64,000 bases of DNA from Dehalogenimonas sp. WBC-2 (lineage in GTDB: Bacteria; Chloroflexota; Dehalococcoidia; Dehalococcoidales; Dehalococcoidaceae). The stretch is taken from the NCBI GenBank assembly GCA_001005265.1, contig CP011392.1, positions 1,299,902 to 1,363,901 on the forward strand, in the 5' to 3' direction. A program made the translations under genes and the position numbers. Of the stretch, positions 50,896-60,022 are shown in pieces. Position 1 is the stretch's first letter; each line of letters begins with the position of its first letter. Below the pieces are notes generated by a model, which was not told where the DNA came from, made no database searches, and saw only the letters and a program-made list of their open reading frames with translations.

Positions 50896-51663
50896 CTAGA
50901 ACCAGTTATTGAAAGAGAATAGCACGACCAAAAGCAGGACGGCAAACTCACTGAATTCATTTATTGTCCCGTAGCTGTCACCGGTCAGGCCTTGAAACTT
51001 TCCCCGAAAAAAACGGGAGATAACAATTGTAAGCAACCACACCAGCGCCATTATCAGCACACCCTGCCAGCCACCGGCAAGCGCAGCAATAATCACAGCC
51101 GATATGCTTGCCATAACCGGCACCACCAGACCCGATCCTTCTTTGAGTGATTTACCCATGCCTTGTTCCCGGGCATAGGGATAATTAAACACAGCATAAA
51201 CCATAGCCCAGCGGCTAATGACCGGCATTAAGATTAAGGCGTAGTAAATGGCACTATCAGGGACGCTTATCAACGCAGCGTATTTCAGCAACAGTAATAC
51301 CACCACTACCACCACCCCAATTGCACCTACCCCCGGTTCCTTCATTATCTGCTTGCGGCGCTCTGGCGAACGGTGTCCCCCGGCTAACCCGTCAAAGGTA
51401 TCTATAACCCCATCTAAGTGCAATCCGCCGGTCAGCATCACCAGGCTGCCCAACAACAAGGCCTGTGCCAAAAAATACGGTAGGAAGTGGCTGAACAACC
51501 AGTACAGCGCGCACAGGATACCGCCGATAATCAGGCCGATAAATGGATAATAAACCAGTGAACGGGCAAATTGTTCCTGGCTTAGAGGGCGATCCCAGTC
51601 TTCCCTATTGAAAGGAACCGGGACACTAGTTAGAAAACGCCACGCGGCTATAAAAGACATCAT
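50896..51663 (-). CDS. cobS: Cobalamin synthase (adenosylcobinamide-GDP ribazoletransferase)
   Basis: A 255-residue integral membrane enzyme joining AdoCbi-GDP to alpha-ribazole (phosphate). The catalytic acidic motif GGLHLDGVIDTFDGLAGG is present, with KEPGVGAIGVV after it and six or more hydrophobic helices. Its start lies 44 bases after cobT. Together with cobT, cobU and cobC it completes the nucleotide-loop pathway. Confidence 0.95.
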   Translation of the reverse strand: MMSFIAAWRFLTSVPVPFNREDWDRPLSQEQFARSLVYYPFIGLIIGGILCALYWLFSHFLPYFLAQALLLGSLVMLTGGLHLDGVIDTFDGLAGGHRSPERRKQIMKEPGVGAIGVVVVVVLLLLKYAALISVPDSAIYYALILMPVISRWAMVYAVFNYPYAREQGMGKSLKEGSGLVVPVMASISAVIIAALAGGWQGVLIMALVWLLTIVISRFFRGKFQGLTGDSYGTINEFSEFAVLLLVVLFSFNNWF

Positions 51664-51707
51664 CGCTTTTCTTTATACCCTCTAAGTCAGCAAGTTTATT
51701 CAGGACT

Positions 51708-52766
51708 CTATTCTGATTCGGAGACACCCGCCTCACCAAAAGTAGCCATCTCCGCCAGTATTTTAGCTGAAGTCTCGGCAATAAAGATACCAATCGCCGC
51801 GCCGGTACCCTCACCCAACCTCAGATCCAGGGTAACAATAGGCTTCAACCCCAATTTTTCGGCCATGATACGGTGCCCCGGCTCAACTGACAGATGCCCC
51901 AGGAACATATATTCTTTAACCTGCGGCGACAGTCCTTCTGCAATTAATGCAGCTGCACCTGAGATGAAACCATCAACCACCACGGGAACGCCGCGGGCGG
52001 CAGCGCCCAAAATAACACCGGCAATGCCGCCAATTTCAAAGCCGCCCACCTTGGTTAAAACATCAAGGGCATTGCTGGCATCAGGATTATTCAGCGCAAT
52101 AGACTTCTCGATAACGCTAATCTTATGTTCGAGTTGTTCGTCAGAAAGCCCGGTGCCGCGGCCGGTAACACTAGCTACGCTCTGTCCGGTCATTACAGCA
52201 CAGATCGCGGCGGAGGGTGTGGTATTGCCGATACCCATATCGCCGGTACCAACAATATCCAGACCCTTGTCAATCTCAGCGTTGACCACCTCAATACCGG
52301 ATTCAATTGCCTGAACCGCTTGCGCCCGGGTCATGGCTGGACCTTTTGCCATATTTGCGGTGCCTCTAGCCACTAACTTATTGACTACCGGTATATCTGC
52401 CGGTAAGTCTCCGGCAACCCCCATGTTCACTACCACTACCCTGGCTCCTATCTGACGGGCAATTACATTGATAGCAGCCCCACCACCGACAAAATTGAGT
52501 ACCATCTGAGGCGTTACTTCCTGGGGGTAATTGCCAACCTTCTCAGCGACTACACCATGATCACCGGCCATGGTGATGACCGCTTTGTTTTTTATCTGCG
52601 GGATGGCCTTGCCCTGGATACCGGCCAGCTTGATTGAAATTTCCTCCAATCTCCCCAGCGCACCCTGAGGTTTAGTCAGCATGTCCTGTCTGGCGGCGGC
52701 TTTCTCCATAGCTGACTTGTCCAACGGTTTAATGGATGCCAATGTTTTATTGAGTAGTTCTCCCAT
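51708..52766 (-). CDS. cobT: Nicotinate-nucleotide-dimethylbenzimidazole phosphoribosyltransferase
   Basis: A 352-residue CobT, which activates the lower-ligand base. The motifs TKPQGALGRLEE, MAGDHGVVAE, GTGDMGIGNTTP and a C-terminal LRLGEGTGAAIGI (general base Glu) are clear. It could accept DMB or other benzimidazoles taken from the environment; the sequence does not settle the choice. A weakly spaced ribosome site precedes the ATG. It follows a TrpD-like gene by 28 bases. Confidence 0.95.
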   Translation of the reverse strand: MGELLNKTLASIKPLDKSAMEKAAARQDMLTKPQGALGRLEEISIKLAGIQGKAIPQIKNKAVITMAGDHGVVAEKVGNYPQEVTPQMVLNFVGGGAAINVIARQIGARVVVVNMGVAGDLPADIPVVNKLVARGTANMAKGPAMTRAQAVQAIESGIEVVNAEIDKGLDIVGTGDMGIGNTTPSAAICAVMTGQSVASVTGRGTGLSDEQLEHKISVIEKSIALNNPDASNALDVLTKVGGFEIGGIAGVILGAAARGVPVVVDGFISGAAALIAEGLSPQVKEYMFLGHLSVEPGHRIMAEKLGLKPIVTLDLRLGEGTGAAIGIFIAETSAKILAEMATFGEAGVSESE

Positions 52767-52794
52767 ATTTAACTCCTTTTATTATTTTGTAGCA

Positions 52795-53907
52795 TTAAAG
52801 GGATAAAGTCGCAGCTTTCATCAATTCTTGTAATTTTACCAACCCTGTATTAGCATCTACATTCTGCGCTTTTACCCACTCCCACAGTTTTTCAATCGCC
52901 CGGCCTGACCGGATGATATCTTCAGCTAATAGATACCCCGCCTGGAGGTTTTCAACCTGTCCTGAAAGATAAAAAATCGGTGACGCATTCGCACATACCA
53001 TTTGATAATCAGACCCGAGCCGCTTGCCCGATAATATTTCAATCAGGCGGGCAGCTTCAGCTTGGCAGTCACCCAAAGGATAGACTTCGGCTTCTTCGGC
53101 TTCTTTAATCCCAAACATATCCGGAGTAATGGTATAGGTACGTATCACTGAGGCGTCAAGCTCTGCGATATATGTTTCACCAAAGATTGATATTTCATCC
53201 ATCCCTTTGCCGCAACCATTTGAGCCATGAAATACCAAGGCTTTACGATAGCCGATTTCCCGCATGACCTCAGCAACTGGCAGCACCAGGTCACGGGCAT
53301 AAACGCCCCTTGCGCCCAAGCGCGGCAGCGCTGGATTGGCCAGTGAAGCTGAAATATTTAATGTCGTACCAAAACGGATCTGAGACAAAATACGGAACAA
53401 TGCCTGTGGATGCGTTTTCCCACTCATACCATTGAAAATACCTATACCTACAGTTTCTATCGAACGTTTTACGATTTCAACATCACACTCAACATCAACA
53501 CCTAATGCCTCAACCACATCGATAGTACCGCAAGTTGAAGTAAGTGCACGGGCGCCATGACGCGCCATATAATTGCCGCCAGCAGCAGCAATTATAGCCG
53601 CAGCGGTGCTGATATTGAATGTTTTCAAACTGTCCAGGCCAGTACCGCTGTTTTCAATGATTGGAGTTGGTGTTTGAGGCGTTACCTTTACCGTATCCCC
53701 CTCGTAAATAGCCTCCCAGGCACCAGCAATTTCCGCCGCCGTTTCCCCTTTGGCTGTCAACGCGGCCAAAAATGCCCCCTGCTGCAAATCCGGCTGTGTA
53801 TTGGCCATGAGTTGGTCAAACATTGCCCTGGTTTCTTCCCGGCTAAGGTTTCCCTTGCTGATCAAACGGGCGATTCCCGCCCCGAACTCCTTTAGATTGT
53901 CTTCCAT
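52795..53907 (-). CDS. TrpD-like phosphoribosyltransferase in the cob operon
   Basis: A 370-residue protein of the anthranilate-phosphoribosyltransferase (nucleoside-phosphorylase type 3) fold. The N-terminal helical part LSREETRAMFDQLMANTQPDLQ is family-typical. The PRPP/phosphate loop reads NSGTGLDSLKTFNIST in place of GTGGD, and MARHGARALTSTCGT replaces KHGNR. The anthranilate-contact residues of true TrpD are therefore changed, and no other trp gene is near. Between an ADH gene and cobT, a role in cobamide lower-ligand chemistry is a reasonable guess. The ATG is preceded by AGGAGGAT. Confidence 0.85.
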   Translation of the reverse strand: MEDNLKEFGAGIARLISKGNLSREETRAMFDQLMANTQPDLQQGAFLAALTAKGETAAEIAGAWEAIYEGDTVKVTPQTPTPIIENSGTGLDSLKTFNISTAAAIIAAAGGNYMARHGARALTSTCGTIDVVEALGVDVECDVEIVKRSIETVGIGIFNGMSGKTHPQALFRILSQIRFGTTLNISASLANPALPRLGARGVYARDLVLPVAEVMREIGYRKALVFHGSNGCGKGMDEISIFGETYIAELDASVIRTYTITPDMFGIKEAEEAEVYPLGDCQAEAARLIEILSGKRLGSDYQMVCANASPIFYLSGQVENLQAGYLLAEDIIRSGRAIEKLWEWVKAQNVDANTGLVKLQELMKAATLSL

Positions 53908-53948
53908 GTCATCCTCCTTTCAGTACTTCATTAATCAAGACAGTTATG

Positions 53949-54980
53949 TCATAGATTACAGATCACAGCTTTCAGCCCACGGCAGGCAGAAGTATATTCC
54001 AAGCCTTCATTAATTGATTCAAGATCAAACTGCGCAGTAATCAAATCCAAAACCGTAAAACCTTTAGCAATAAGGTTCAATGCTTCAGTATTCTGTTCAG
54101 GAGTTGAGCCGTAGGCCCCGCTCAAGTGTAATTCCCGATAATGAAGTTGATTGATTACTGCCGCCGATAAACCCGGTTCTTCTTTTAAACCCGAAAAAAG
54201 TGACAGGCGTCCGTTGTCGGCCATCAGGGGAAGTAGTTGAGCCACTGGAATTTGCCCGGTGGCCATGATTATTACATCAACACCCCGACCTCGGGTTTCC
54301 GCCATAATCTCTTGTGACAAATCTCCACAATCAGTATCTATCACCATATCTGCCGTTGCTAACTCAAGCGCCAGTACTACCCGTCGCCTCAACTTATCAG
54401 CGATAATGACTTTGTCGGCACCCCTGCGGTGTGACAGCCGGGCATGCAGCAGTCCTAACGGACCGGCTCCGATAACAAGCACCACGTCACCACGACCTAC
54501 GTTAATCTTTTTCTGGGCATTGATACAACTGGACAACGGTTCCGAAAGCGCGGCTTCAGAATCGGTAATACATTCGGGAATCGCATTGACACCACCAGCG
54601 GCAACCATTGAACCGGGAACTGAAACATATTCAGCAAAACCGCCGTCGGCGCTAAAACCAAGTATCTTTAATGACTTGCAACGGCGGCTGTCACCACTAA
54701 GGCACATAATGCATTCACCGCATCCTATGCCGGGATAAATCTGAACACGTGCCGCAGCCTCAAACAGTTCGCTTTTACTCTGAGCGACGATACCGGCAAT
54801 CTCATGACCCAAAACCCTCGGATACACCAGGTCACGGTGACCTGATTTGAACATCCTGGTATCGGTGGAACAAACCGCGCAGGCAGTTACTTTAACCAGC
54901 AGGCCTCCTGCCGGGCAATCCGGTGTCAAAACCTGCTCTAGACTTATCGTCCCGGGCGATTTGAGTATTGCGGCTTTCAT
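53949..54980 (-). CDS. Zinc-dependent alcohol dehydrogenase-like protein under riboswitch control
   Basis: A 343-residue medium-chain dehydrogenase. The catalytic zinc site shows C in TACAVCSTDTRMF and GHE in VLGHEIAG. Four structural-zinc cysteines are in GIGCGECIMCLSGDSRRCKS. The Rossmann loop is VIGAGPLGLLHARL. Relatives include threonine and sorbitol dehydrogenases; substrate unknown. The frame is open to 55202, but that part is the riboswitch, so the start is ATG 54980. No clear ribosome site exists: the second terminator hairpin ends about 10 bases before it. It is the first gene after the classical cobalamin riboswitch. Confidence 0.87.
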   Translation of the reverse strand: MKAAILKSPGTISLEQVLTPDCPAGGLLVKVTACAVCSTDTRMFKSGHRDLVYPRVLGHEIAGIVAQSKSELFEAAARVQIYPGIGCGECIMCLSGDSRRCKSLKILGFSADGGFAEYVSVPGSMVAAGGVNAIPECITDSEAALSEPLSSCINAQKKINVGRGDVVLVIGAGPLGLLHARLSHRRGADKVIIADKLRRRVVLALELATADMVIDTDCGDLSQEIMAETRGRGVDVIIMATGQIPVAQLLPLMADNGRLSLFSGLKEEPGLSAAVINQLHYRELHLSGAYGSTPEQNTEALNLIAKGFTVLDLITAQFDLESINEGLEYTSACRGLKAVICNL

Positions 54981-54990
54981 TGTTTCGTTC

Positions 54991-55029
54991 AAAAGAAAAA
55001 TCCCCAAACTGGTATCCAGTTCAGGGATT
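54991..55029 (-). terminator. Second riboswitch terminator
   Basis: On the minus strand, AATCCCTGAACTGG pairs with CCAGTTTGGGGATT, followed by TTTTCTTTT. It directly abuts the dehydrogenase start codon region and is nearly a duplicate of the first hairpin. Confidence 0.75.
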
Positions 55030-55069
55030 AAAAAACAACAATCCCCGAACCTTCTCCGGTTCAGGGATT
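55030..55069 (-). terminator. First riboswitch terminator
   Basis: On the minus strand, AATCCCTGAACC pairs with GGTTCGGGGATT around GGAGAA, followed by GTTGTTTTTT. It lies just downstream of the cobalamin aptamer. Confidence 0.8.
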
Positions 55070-55099
55070 TGCCATCTCCCGAACCCTTCCTCGAGGGCT

Positions 55100-55272
55100 T
55101 TAACACTACGGCAGGTCTTCTGACTCCTGGCTCAAACCTACTCCCGGCGCCTTCCCGTCTCTCTGTTGAAAGACAGTGGCTTTGTGCCGGTTTCGTCACC
55201 ATTCACAGCGGCGGGACCGTATCCGACTTTCGCGGATTTCCCAATTAAGCTCTTGCGAGCGCCGTAAGCCCG
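55100..55272 (-). promoter_or_regulatory. Cobalamin riboswitch, classical type
   Basis: The minus strand carries the class-I landmarks in order: GGGAAATCCGCGAAAGTC, CGGTCCCGCCGCTGTGA, AAAGCCACTG, GACGGGAAGG and GAGCCAGGAGTCAGAAGACC followed by TGCC. Adenosylcobalamin binding would favour the two terminators that follow, switching off the ADH-trpD-like-cobT-cobS-cobC-cobU operon when cobamide is plentiful. Confidence 0.95.
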
Positions 55273-55304
55273 ATATTCAATTACTTTCTATTCTAATAAA
55301 GACG

Positions 55305-56396
55305 CTAAGCGATGTCAACACACCAACTAATAGCTTTCACCGCCTCAAGCAGTTTGCGACATTCGGGTAATGTCCTGGGTGCTATACGCACATATTCAGG
55401 CAATCCAAACGAGCCGCAATCACGGACTATGATGCCATAACGCATGAGAGCCGCACGAAACTCCCTGGCCTGACCGACCAAAACCAGAAAAAAGTTCGTT
55501 TTGGTTGGCACTACTTGATAACCAAGTGCGCTCAATTCAGCCACTAAATAATCCCGGTTACAGCGTATTAAACGATCACTCCGATGAATATATGCGCCGT
55601 CGTTAATAGCTTGAACGCCGGCACATTGCGCTACTGTGTTAACGTTCCATGGAGGTTTAACCTTACAAAGAATATTGATTATCTTGGGGTCTCCCAACCC
55701 ATACCCCAGTCTCAGACCAGCTAAAGCAAAGTCCTTGGTCATGCTACGGATGATAATCAGGTTTTCCCGGTCCAACAAACTGGTGGAATCCCAGGCATCT
55801 TCTGTAAAGGCGATATAGGCCTCATCAAGTACAACCAGACCGTCACCGGCCGCTGCCAATAATGATTCAACCTCAGCTTTACACAAAAACTGTCCGGATG
55901 GGTTATTGGGATTGCAGATAAATATGACCTTTGGCTTTAATTGTGCCATGGCTTCAGTACAGCGGCGCACATCAAAACTGAATGAGGTTTTTGCTTCAGC
56001 CCACAATTCAACAATCTCCGCCCCACTGATACGGCAAGCCTGTTCATATTCACCAAACGTTGGTTTCAAAATAAGCACGCGGTCGCCAGCAGCCACATAG
56101 GCCAGAGCAATAAGACGGATGATCTCTGTGCTGCCATTGCCGATGATGACATTCTCTAAGGCAAGCCGGTTTTCTTCTGCGATCAGTCTTCTCAGTTCGG
56201 TTGAATCTGAATCCGGATAGTGATCAATTACTACTGCGTCAAGGGTAAAATCTAGTTTGAACGGGTACGGGTTTGAATTGGAGCTGAAATCAAGGACGCT
56301 GTCTGGTCTAATGCCAAGACTTTCAAATTCGGCATAATTCGGGCCACCGTGAAAACAGTCTTGCAAGGCAGTAACTTCCGGTCTAGGCGACGGCAA
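55305..56396 (-). CDS. cobD: L-threonine-O-3-phosphate decarboxylase
   Basis: A 363-residue class-I/II aminotransferase-fold PLP protein resembling HisC. The PLP lysine is in SMTKDFALAGLRLGYG, with FICNPNNPSGQ and VLDEAYIAF upstream. In this operon position it is the CobD type (named CobC in some genomes), giving aminopropanol phosphate for CbiB. It overlaps cbiB by 14 bases. The C-terminus reaches 55305, just before the next riboswitch. Histidinol-phosphate transaminase is the main alternative. Confidence 0.9.
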   Translation of the reverse strand: MPSPRPEVTALQDCFHGGPNYAEFESLGIRPDSVLDFSSNSNPYPFKLDFTLDAVVIDHYPDSDSTELRRLIAEENRLALENVIIGNGSTEIIRLIALAYVAAGDRVLILKPTFGEYEQACRISGAEIVELWAEAKTSFSFDVRRCTEAMAQLKPKVIFICNPNNPSGQFLCKAEVESLLAAAGDGLVVLDEAYIAFTEDAWDSTSLLDRENLIIIRSMTKDFALAGLRLGYGLGDPKIINILCKVKPPWNVNTVAQCAGVQAINDGAYIHRSDRLIRCNRDYLVAELSALGYQVVPTKTNFFLVLVGQAREFRAALMRYGIIVRDCGSFGLPEYVRIAPRTLPECRKLLEAVKAISWCVDIA

Positions 56397-57321
56397 TGAT
56401 TACACCTCCCACCGCAAAACACATGATGAACCATACCAGTGTTGCACTATTGATCAATCTTAGAGAATCCTCAATAATGCCCGGAGTCATTGGACGGTCC
56501 GGTCTCCCTAAGCGGTAATGATCAATTTTTTCAAACTGGACACCTAGCGCCCCGGCGGCGGCGGCCATAGGCCAACCAGCATTGGGGCTTTCGGTCTTCA
56601 GATGGTCTGTTTTCGCAACCTGCCATGCACTCTTTGCTCCCATTTTTACAAAATAGGCGGCAATAATCACCACCAAGGCGGAAAGACGTGCCGGAATATA
56701 GTTTAAAACATCATCAAGTCGTGCCGGAAATTTACCGAGATATTCGTATTTACCGCGGTAGCCGACCATGCTATCAAAGGTGCTAACCACCCTGAAGGTT
56801 AAAGCTCCCGGCAACCCAAACAACAAAAAGAAGAAAACGGGCGACACCAGACTATCACATAGGCTTTCCGAGACAGACTCAACCGTGGCTGAAACAAGGT
56901 AAGGCCGCGGCAACTTGGACGTATCTCGGCTGACAAGGGCTCTTAATTCAAAGCGCGCTTGATCAAGAGTCTCATCTTTTTCAATAAGCCGCTTAATATG
57001 CAAAGCTGTTTTCCTTAAATACACAAAACTAAAGCTGATTTTTAGCAATACACCGGTGACAAGGATATAAAGAATATAAGAAACACTCTGCAACCATTGG
57101 ACAATGAACCAGGTGGCTGCCGCCACGGAGAGCATCAAAATTAGGGTTAACAGCGCCCCATAAAAGAACTGGTAGGCTTTACCGCCTCTAAACCCAAAGC
57201 GCTCAAAAAATGATATTATTTTCCCCAGCCAGGCCACCGGATGAATTGCATTGGGCGGATCGCCAATACTGAATTCGACGACCAGGGCTACTAATAGAAT
57301 CAGGACAATATCCAATGGCAC
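56383..57321 (-). CDS. cbiB: Adenosylcobinamide-phosphate synthase
   Basis: A 312-residue membrane protein that joins the aminopropanol (phosphate) arm to cobyric acid. Family hallmarks are FSIGDPPNAIHPVAWLGK near the N-terminus, VESVSESLCDSLVSPVFFF (SES-D-V-P-type motif), STFDSMVGYRGKYEYLGK and ESPNAGWPMAAAAGALGV. Together with cbiZ it allows salvage: CbiZ cuts the arm, CbiB rebuilds it. It starts 3 bases after the cbiZ stop. Confidence 0.95.
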   Translation of the reverse strand: MPLDIVLILLVALVVEFSIGDPPNAIHPVAWLGKIISFFERFGFRGGKAYQFFYGALLTLILMLSVAAATWFIVQWLQSVSYILYILVTGVLLKISFSFVYLRKTALHIKRLIEKDETLDQARFELRALVSRDTSKLPRPYLVSATVESVSESLCDSLVSPVFFFLLFGLPGALTFRVVSTFDSMVGYRGKYEYLGKFPARLDDVLNYIPARLSALVVIIAAYFVKMGAKSAWQVAKTDHLKTESPNAGWPMAAAAGALGVQFEKIDHYRLGRPDRPMTPGIIEDSLRLINSATLVWFIMCFAVGGVIIAVA

Positions 57322-57324
57322 TCC

Positions 57325-58089
57325 TTAAATATAAAGTGCCTTACGGCGTTTGGTGATAGCCTCTTTTGTAGCAGCGGTGACCGCCCTGGCCATCAATTCG
57401 CCTATTTTAGTATGTCCGCTAACATATGTACATTTTTCAGATCTTCCGGAAACTATAACTATCTGGTCAGTTCCGGTGCCTGTGGCTTGAAGACTGGGAT
57501 CATAGCTGCTTTTTACCGCCAAATCCTCAATGGCAACCACCTTGGCCTCAGTTATTGTAATGAATGAAGCCGCTAAGGCCGCTTGAGTGAGCCCGACAGA
57601 GGAAACCACAATAGTATTTATTGTGCCGATCGGATTATGATGCCTGCCTGTATCCACGCCGACCCGCAAAGCGTTACCTTCAACGCCGGCCGTCACGAAA
57701 GCCATCGCCCATAATCCTTCATAGGCAGCTTCGCTCCAGGCCAGGTGATCCATAGTCACGCCGGTAGAAAGTATGGTAGCGTTATTCAGTGACAGACCGC
57801 CCTCCAAGGAACTGGCTTTTAACACTTGTCTGAAATAACCCCGCCAGTCACATTTTGGGTCATGTAATTTCATCCACAGCGGCTGCGGAATATGACAGTT
57901 AGCGACCACGCTAACTTTACGGTATCCTCGAAGTCCCGAGAGTGTCTGTTGTTGTTCCGGTAAATGCAATAGCAGGGCATTGGAAGGTTCATTCCAAATT
58001 TTATGATGGACAACTTCGGCGGTAATGCCATGAAAAGAGCCTAATATTTCAGATCGAATTTCACAGCTCATCTTGTTTTTTATCTGCAA
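57325..58089 (-). CDS. cbiZ: Adenosylcobinamide amidohydrolase
   Basis: A 254-residue CbiZ, which hydrolyses adenosylcobinamide (and in some bacteria pseudocobalamin) to adenosylcobyric acid. Recognisable segments are LSNNATILSTGVTMDHLAW-type (LSTGVTMDHLAWSEA), VTAGVEGNALRVG, GTINTIVVSS and LAVKSSYDPSLQATGTGTD. Its ATG at 58089 overlaps btuD; ATG 58068 is an alternative. The enzyme marks an organism that takes up and rebuilds foreign corrinoids. Confidence 0.94.
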   Translation of the reverse strand: MQIKNKMSCEIRSEILGSFHGITAEVVHHKIWNEPSNALLLHLPEQQQTLSGLRGYRKVSVVANCHIPQPLWMKLHDPKCDWRGYFRQVLKASSLEGGLSLNNATILSTGVTMDHLAWSEAAYEGLWAMAFVTAGVEGNALRVGVDTGRHHNPIGTINTIVVSSVGLTQAALAASFITITEAKVVAIEDLAVKSSYDPSLQATGTGTDQIVIVSGRSEKCTYVSGHTKIGELMARAVTAATKEAITKRRKALYI

Positions 58090-58883
58090 TTATTATCCCT
58101 GGTATTACCAACACGAGGCAGCACTGCCGGCAAACCGGTCAACGGGTGATTATGGACATAGCTATCCGGGCCATATACGTGGCAAATATTGTCACTGGTG
58201 ATAACTTCACGTGGTGTACCAAAGGCATAAATCTCGCCTTTTTTAATCAATACCAGTTTCTCACAATAATGAGCTGCTAAGTTTAAATCATGGATAGCAG
58301 CAATCACGGTGAGATTTCGCTGATGACATTCTTCTTTGATTAAATCCAGTACTTCAATCTGCCGCCCAATGTCCAGATTAGCGGTTGGCTCATCTAAGAG
58401 AATGCCCTCAGTTTCCTGCGCGAGCGCTCTGGCAATAAGAACGCTTTGGATTTCGCCACCGGAAAGTTCAGAGATACGCCGCTCTGCGAACTGGTGTACC
58501 CCTGCGCGCACCATGGCTTGCCATGCAATAGACAAATCTTGATCACTTTCATATTGGAATGTACCGAGATGAGGATTTCGCCCCATTAACACTATCTCAA
58601 AGGCAGTATAAGCACTGGGCAGCCAGGGTGTCTGAGGCACCACGCTGATAAGTTTGGCGAGGTCCCTCCGACCGATCCCGGCTATATCGGCGCCGTTGGC
58701 TAAAATCCGGCCACGCACTGGCGTCAATATGCGGCTTAATGACTTAATAATGGTGGATTTACCCGAGCCATTAGGCCCAACTAACCCAACCATCTCTCCA
58801 GGAAGCATGCAAAAACTAATATTACGCACAACTTCATTGTTACCATAAGCCAAGGTTATGTCTTCTACATCAATAGTGAGCAT
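58080..58883 (-). CDS. btuD: Cobalamin ABC transporter ATPase
   Basis: A 267-residue ABC ATPase: Walker A GPNGSGKST, Q-loop region SVVPQTPWLPS, signature LSGGEIQSVLIARAL, Walker B GILLDEPTANLD and switch His in IAAIHDLNLAAHY. The ATG at 58883 follows the btuC stop by 2 bases. The frame extends to 58943 inside btuC and is not used. The family also includes iron-siderophore importers, but neighbours indicate corrinoid. Confidence 0.93.
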   Translation of the reverse strand: MLTIDVEDITLAYGNNEVVRNISFCMLPGEMVGLVGPNGSGKSTIIKSLSRILTPVRGRILANGADIAGIGRRDLAKLISVVPQTPWLPSAYTAFEIVLMGRNPHLGTFQYESDQDLSIAWQAMVRAGVHQFAERRISELSGGEIQSVLIARALAQETEGILLDEPTANLDIGRQIEVLDLIKEECHQRNLTVIAAIHDLNLAAHYCEKLVLIKKGEIYAFGTPREVITSDNICHVYGPDSYVHNHPLTGLPAVLPRVGNTRDNNCR

Positions 58884-58885
58884 AT

Positions 58886-60010
58886 CTAAAATAAAACCTT
58901 GGTTCTTTTGCGGAGTAGGTAAAGAAAGAACGGTGCGCCGCATATGGCGGTAATAATGCCGATGGGTATCTCAGTCGGCGCCATTAAAGTCCGCGACACA
59001 ATATCGGCAACAATCATAAAGATTGCGCCGATTAGCGCCGAAAGAGGCAGTAGAAACCTGTAGTCAGCCCCCCAAATAAGACGCACCGCATGTGGAATTA
59101 TTATGCCGACAAAGCCGATAATGCCCACGAACGATACCGCCGCTGCTGTAATCAAGGTGGCCGCAGACAACAGCATTATCTTCTGTTTCTCTACATCCAC
59201 ACCCAGTTGTTTGGCTTGATCCTCTCCCAACTGGATTATATTAAGAGATCTTGCAAAAAGAAAAATAACAAGCGCCCCGATAATGATAATGGGCACCGCA
59301 ATCTTAACTTCGTTCCATTGGCTCATCGAGAAACTGCCCATCATCCAAAAGACTATGCTATGTATCTTATCACCGCTGATGGTTATTAAATATGAAACCA
59401 TTGCCATGAATAATGATCCCACCGCCACCCCGGCCAGTATCAGGGTTGTTACCGGGACGGATTGTCCCACCTTGGCTAACCCATATACCAGTAACACCGT
59501 GAGAAGCGCACCCACAGCGGCAAATACCGGTATTTGTCCTCCCCCAGGTATCACCGTCGGCACCAAAAAACCTATAGCGGCACCGAGTGCCGCCCCTTGA
59601 GCAACCCCAATCAAATAAGGGTCTGCCAGTGGATTTCGGAACAACCCTTGATAAGTAGCTCCGGCAACTGCCAGAGCTACCCCAACCGTTCCGGCCAGTA
59701 TTACCCTAGGTAGCCGGATATTTAGAATTATAGTCTGGGATGTAGTTGTCCAATCTCCGTCAAAGTGTATGAATGGTATCTTTGAAATAAATATTTCTAC
59801 GGTATCCATAAAAGGGATACTTACACTGCCGATAGTTGTCGCAAATGCAGCAATTGCCAAGAGTCCAACGAACAATAGGGCCATAGTGAAAAGCCGCCTT
59901 CGCCAGCTTATGGAGATGGCTGGGGCGGCTTTGCGTGTATTAAGTGTGCCTGGTATTTGGAGTCCATTCAATCCGTATGAAGCCATGCGACAGAGGGTAC
60001 TCTGCCACAT
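58886..60010 (-). CDS. btuC: Cobalamin ABC transporter permease
   Basis: A 374-residue FecCD-type permease with about ten transmembrane helices. Signatures include LPRVILAGTVGVALAVAGATYQ-type (RLPRVILAG, GATYQGLFRNPLADP) and GFVGIIIPHAVR. An N-terminal extension of about 35 residues precedes the first helix, so ATG 59986 is an alternative start. It follows btuF by 12 bases. Confidence 0.93.
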   Translation of the reverse strand: MWQSTLCRMASYGLNGLQIPGTLNTRKAAPAISISWRRRLFTMALLFVGLLAIAAFATTIGSVSIPFMDTVEIFISKIPFIHFDGDWTTTSQTIILNIRLPRVILAGTVGVALAVAGATYQGLFRNPLADPYLIGVAQGAALGAAIGFLVPTVIPGGGQIPVFAAVGALLTVLLVYGLAKVGQSVPVTTLILAGVAVGSLFMAMVSYLITISGDKIHSIVFWMMGSFSMSQWNEVKIAVPIIIIGALVIFLFARSLNIIQLGEDQAKQLGVDVEKQKIMLLSAATLITAAAVSFVGIIGFVGIIIPHAVRLIWGADYRFLLPLSALIGAIFMIVADIVSRTLMAPTEIPIGIITAICGAPFFLYLLRKRTKVLF

Positions 60011-60022
60011 GATTTACTGTTA

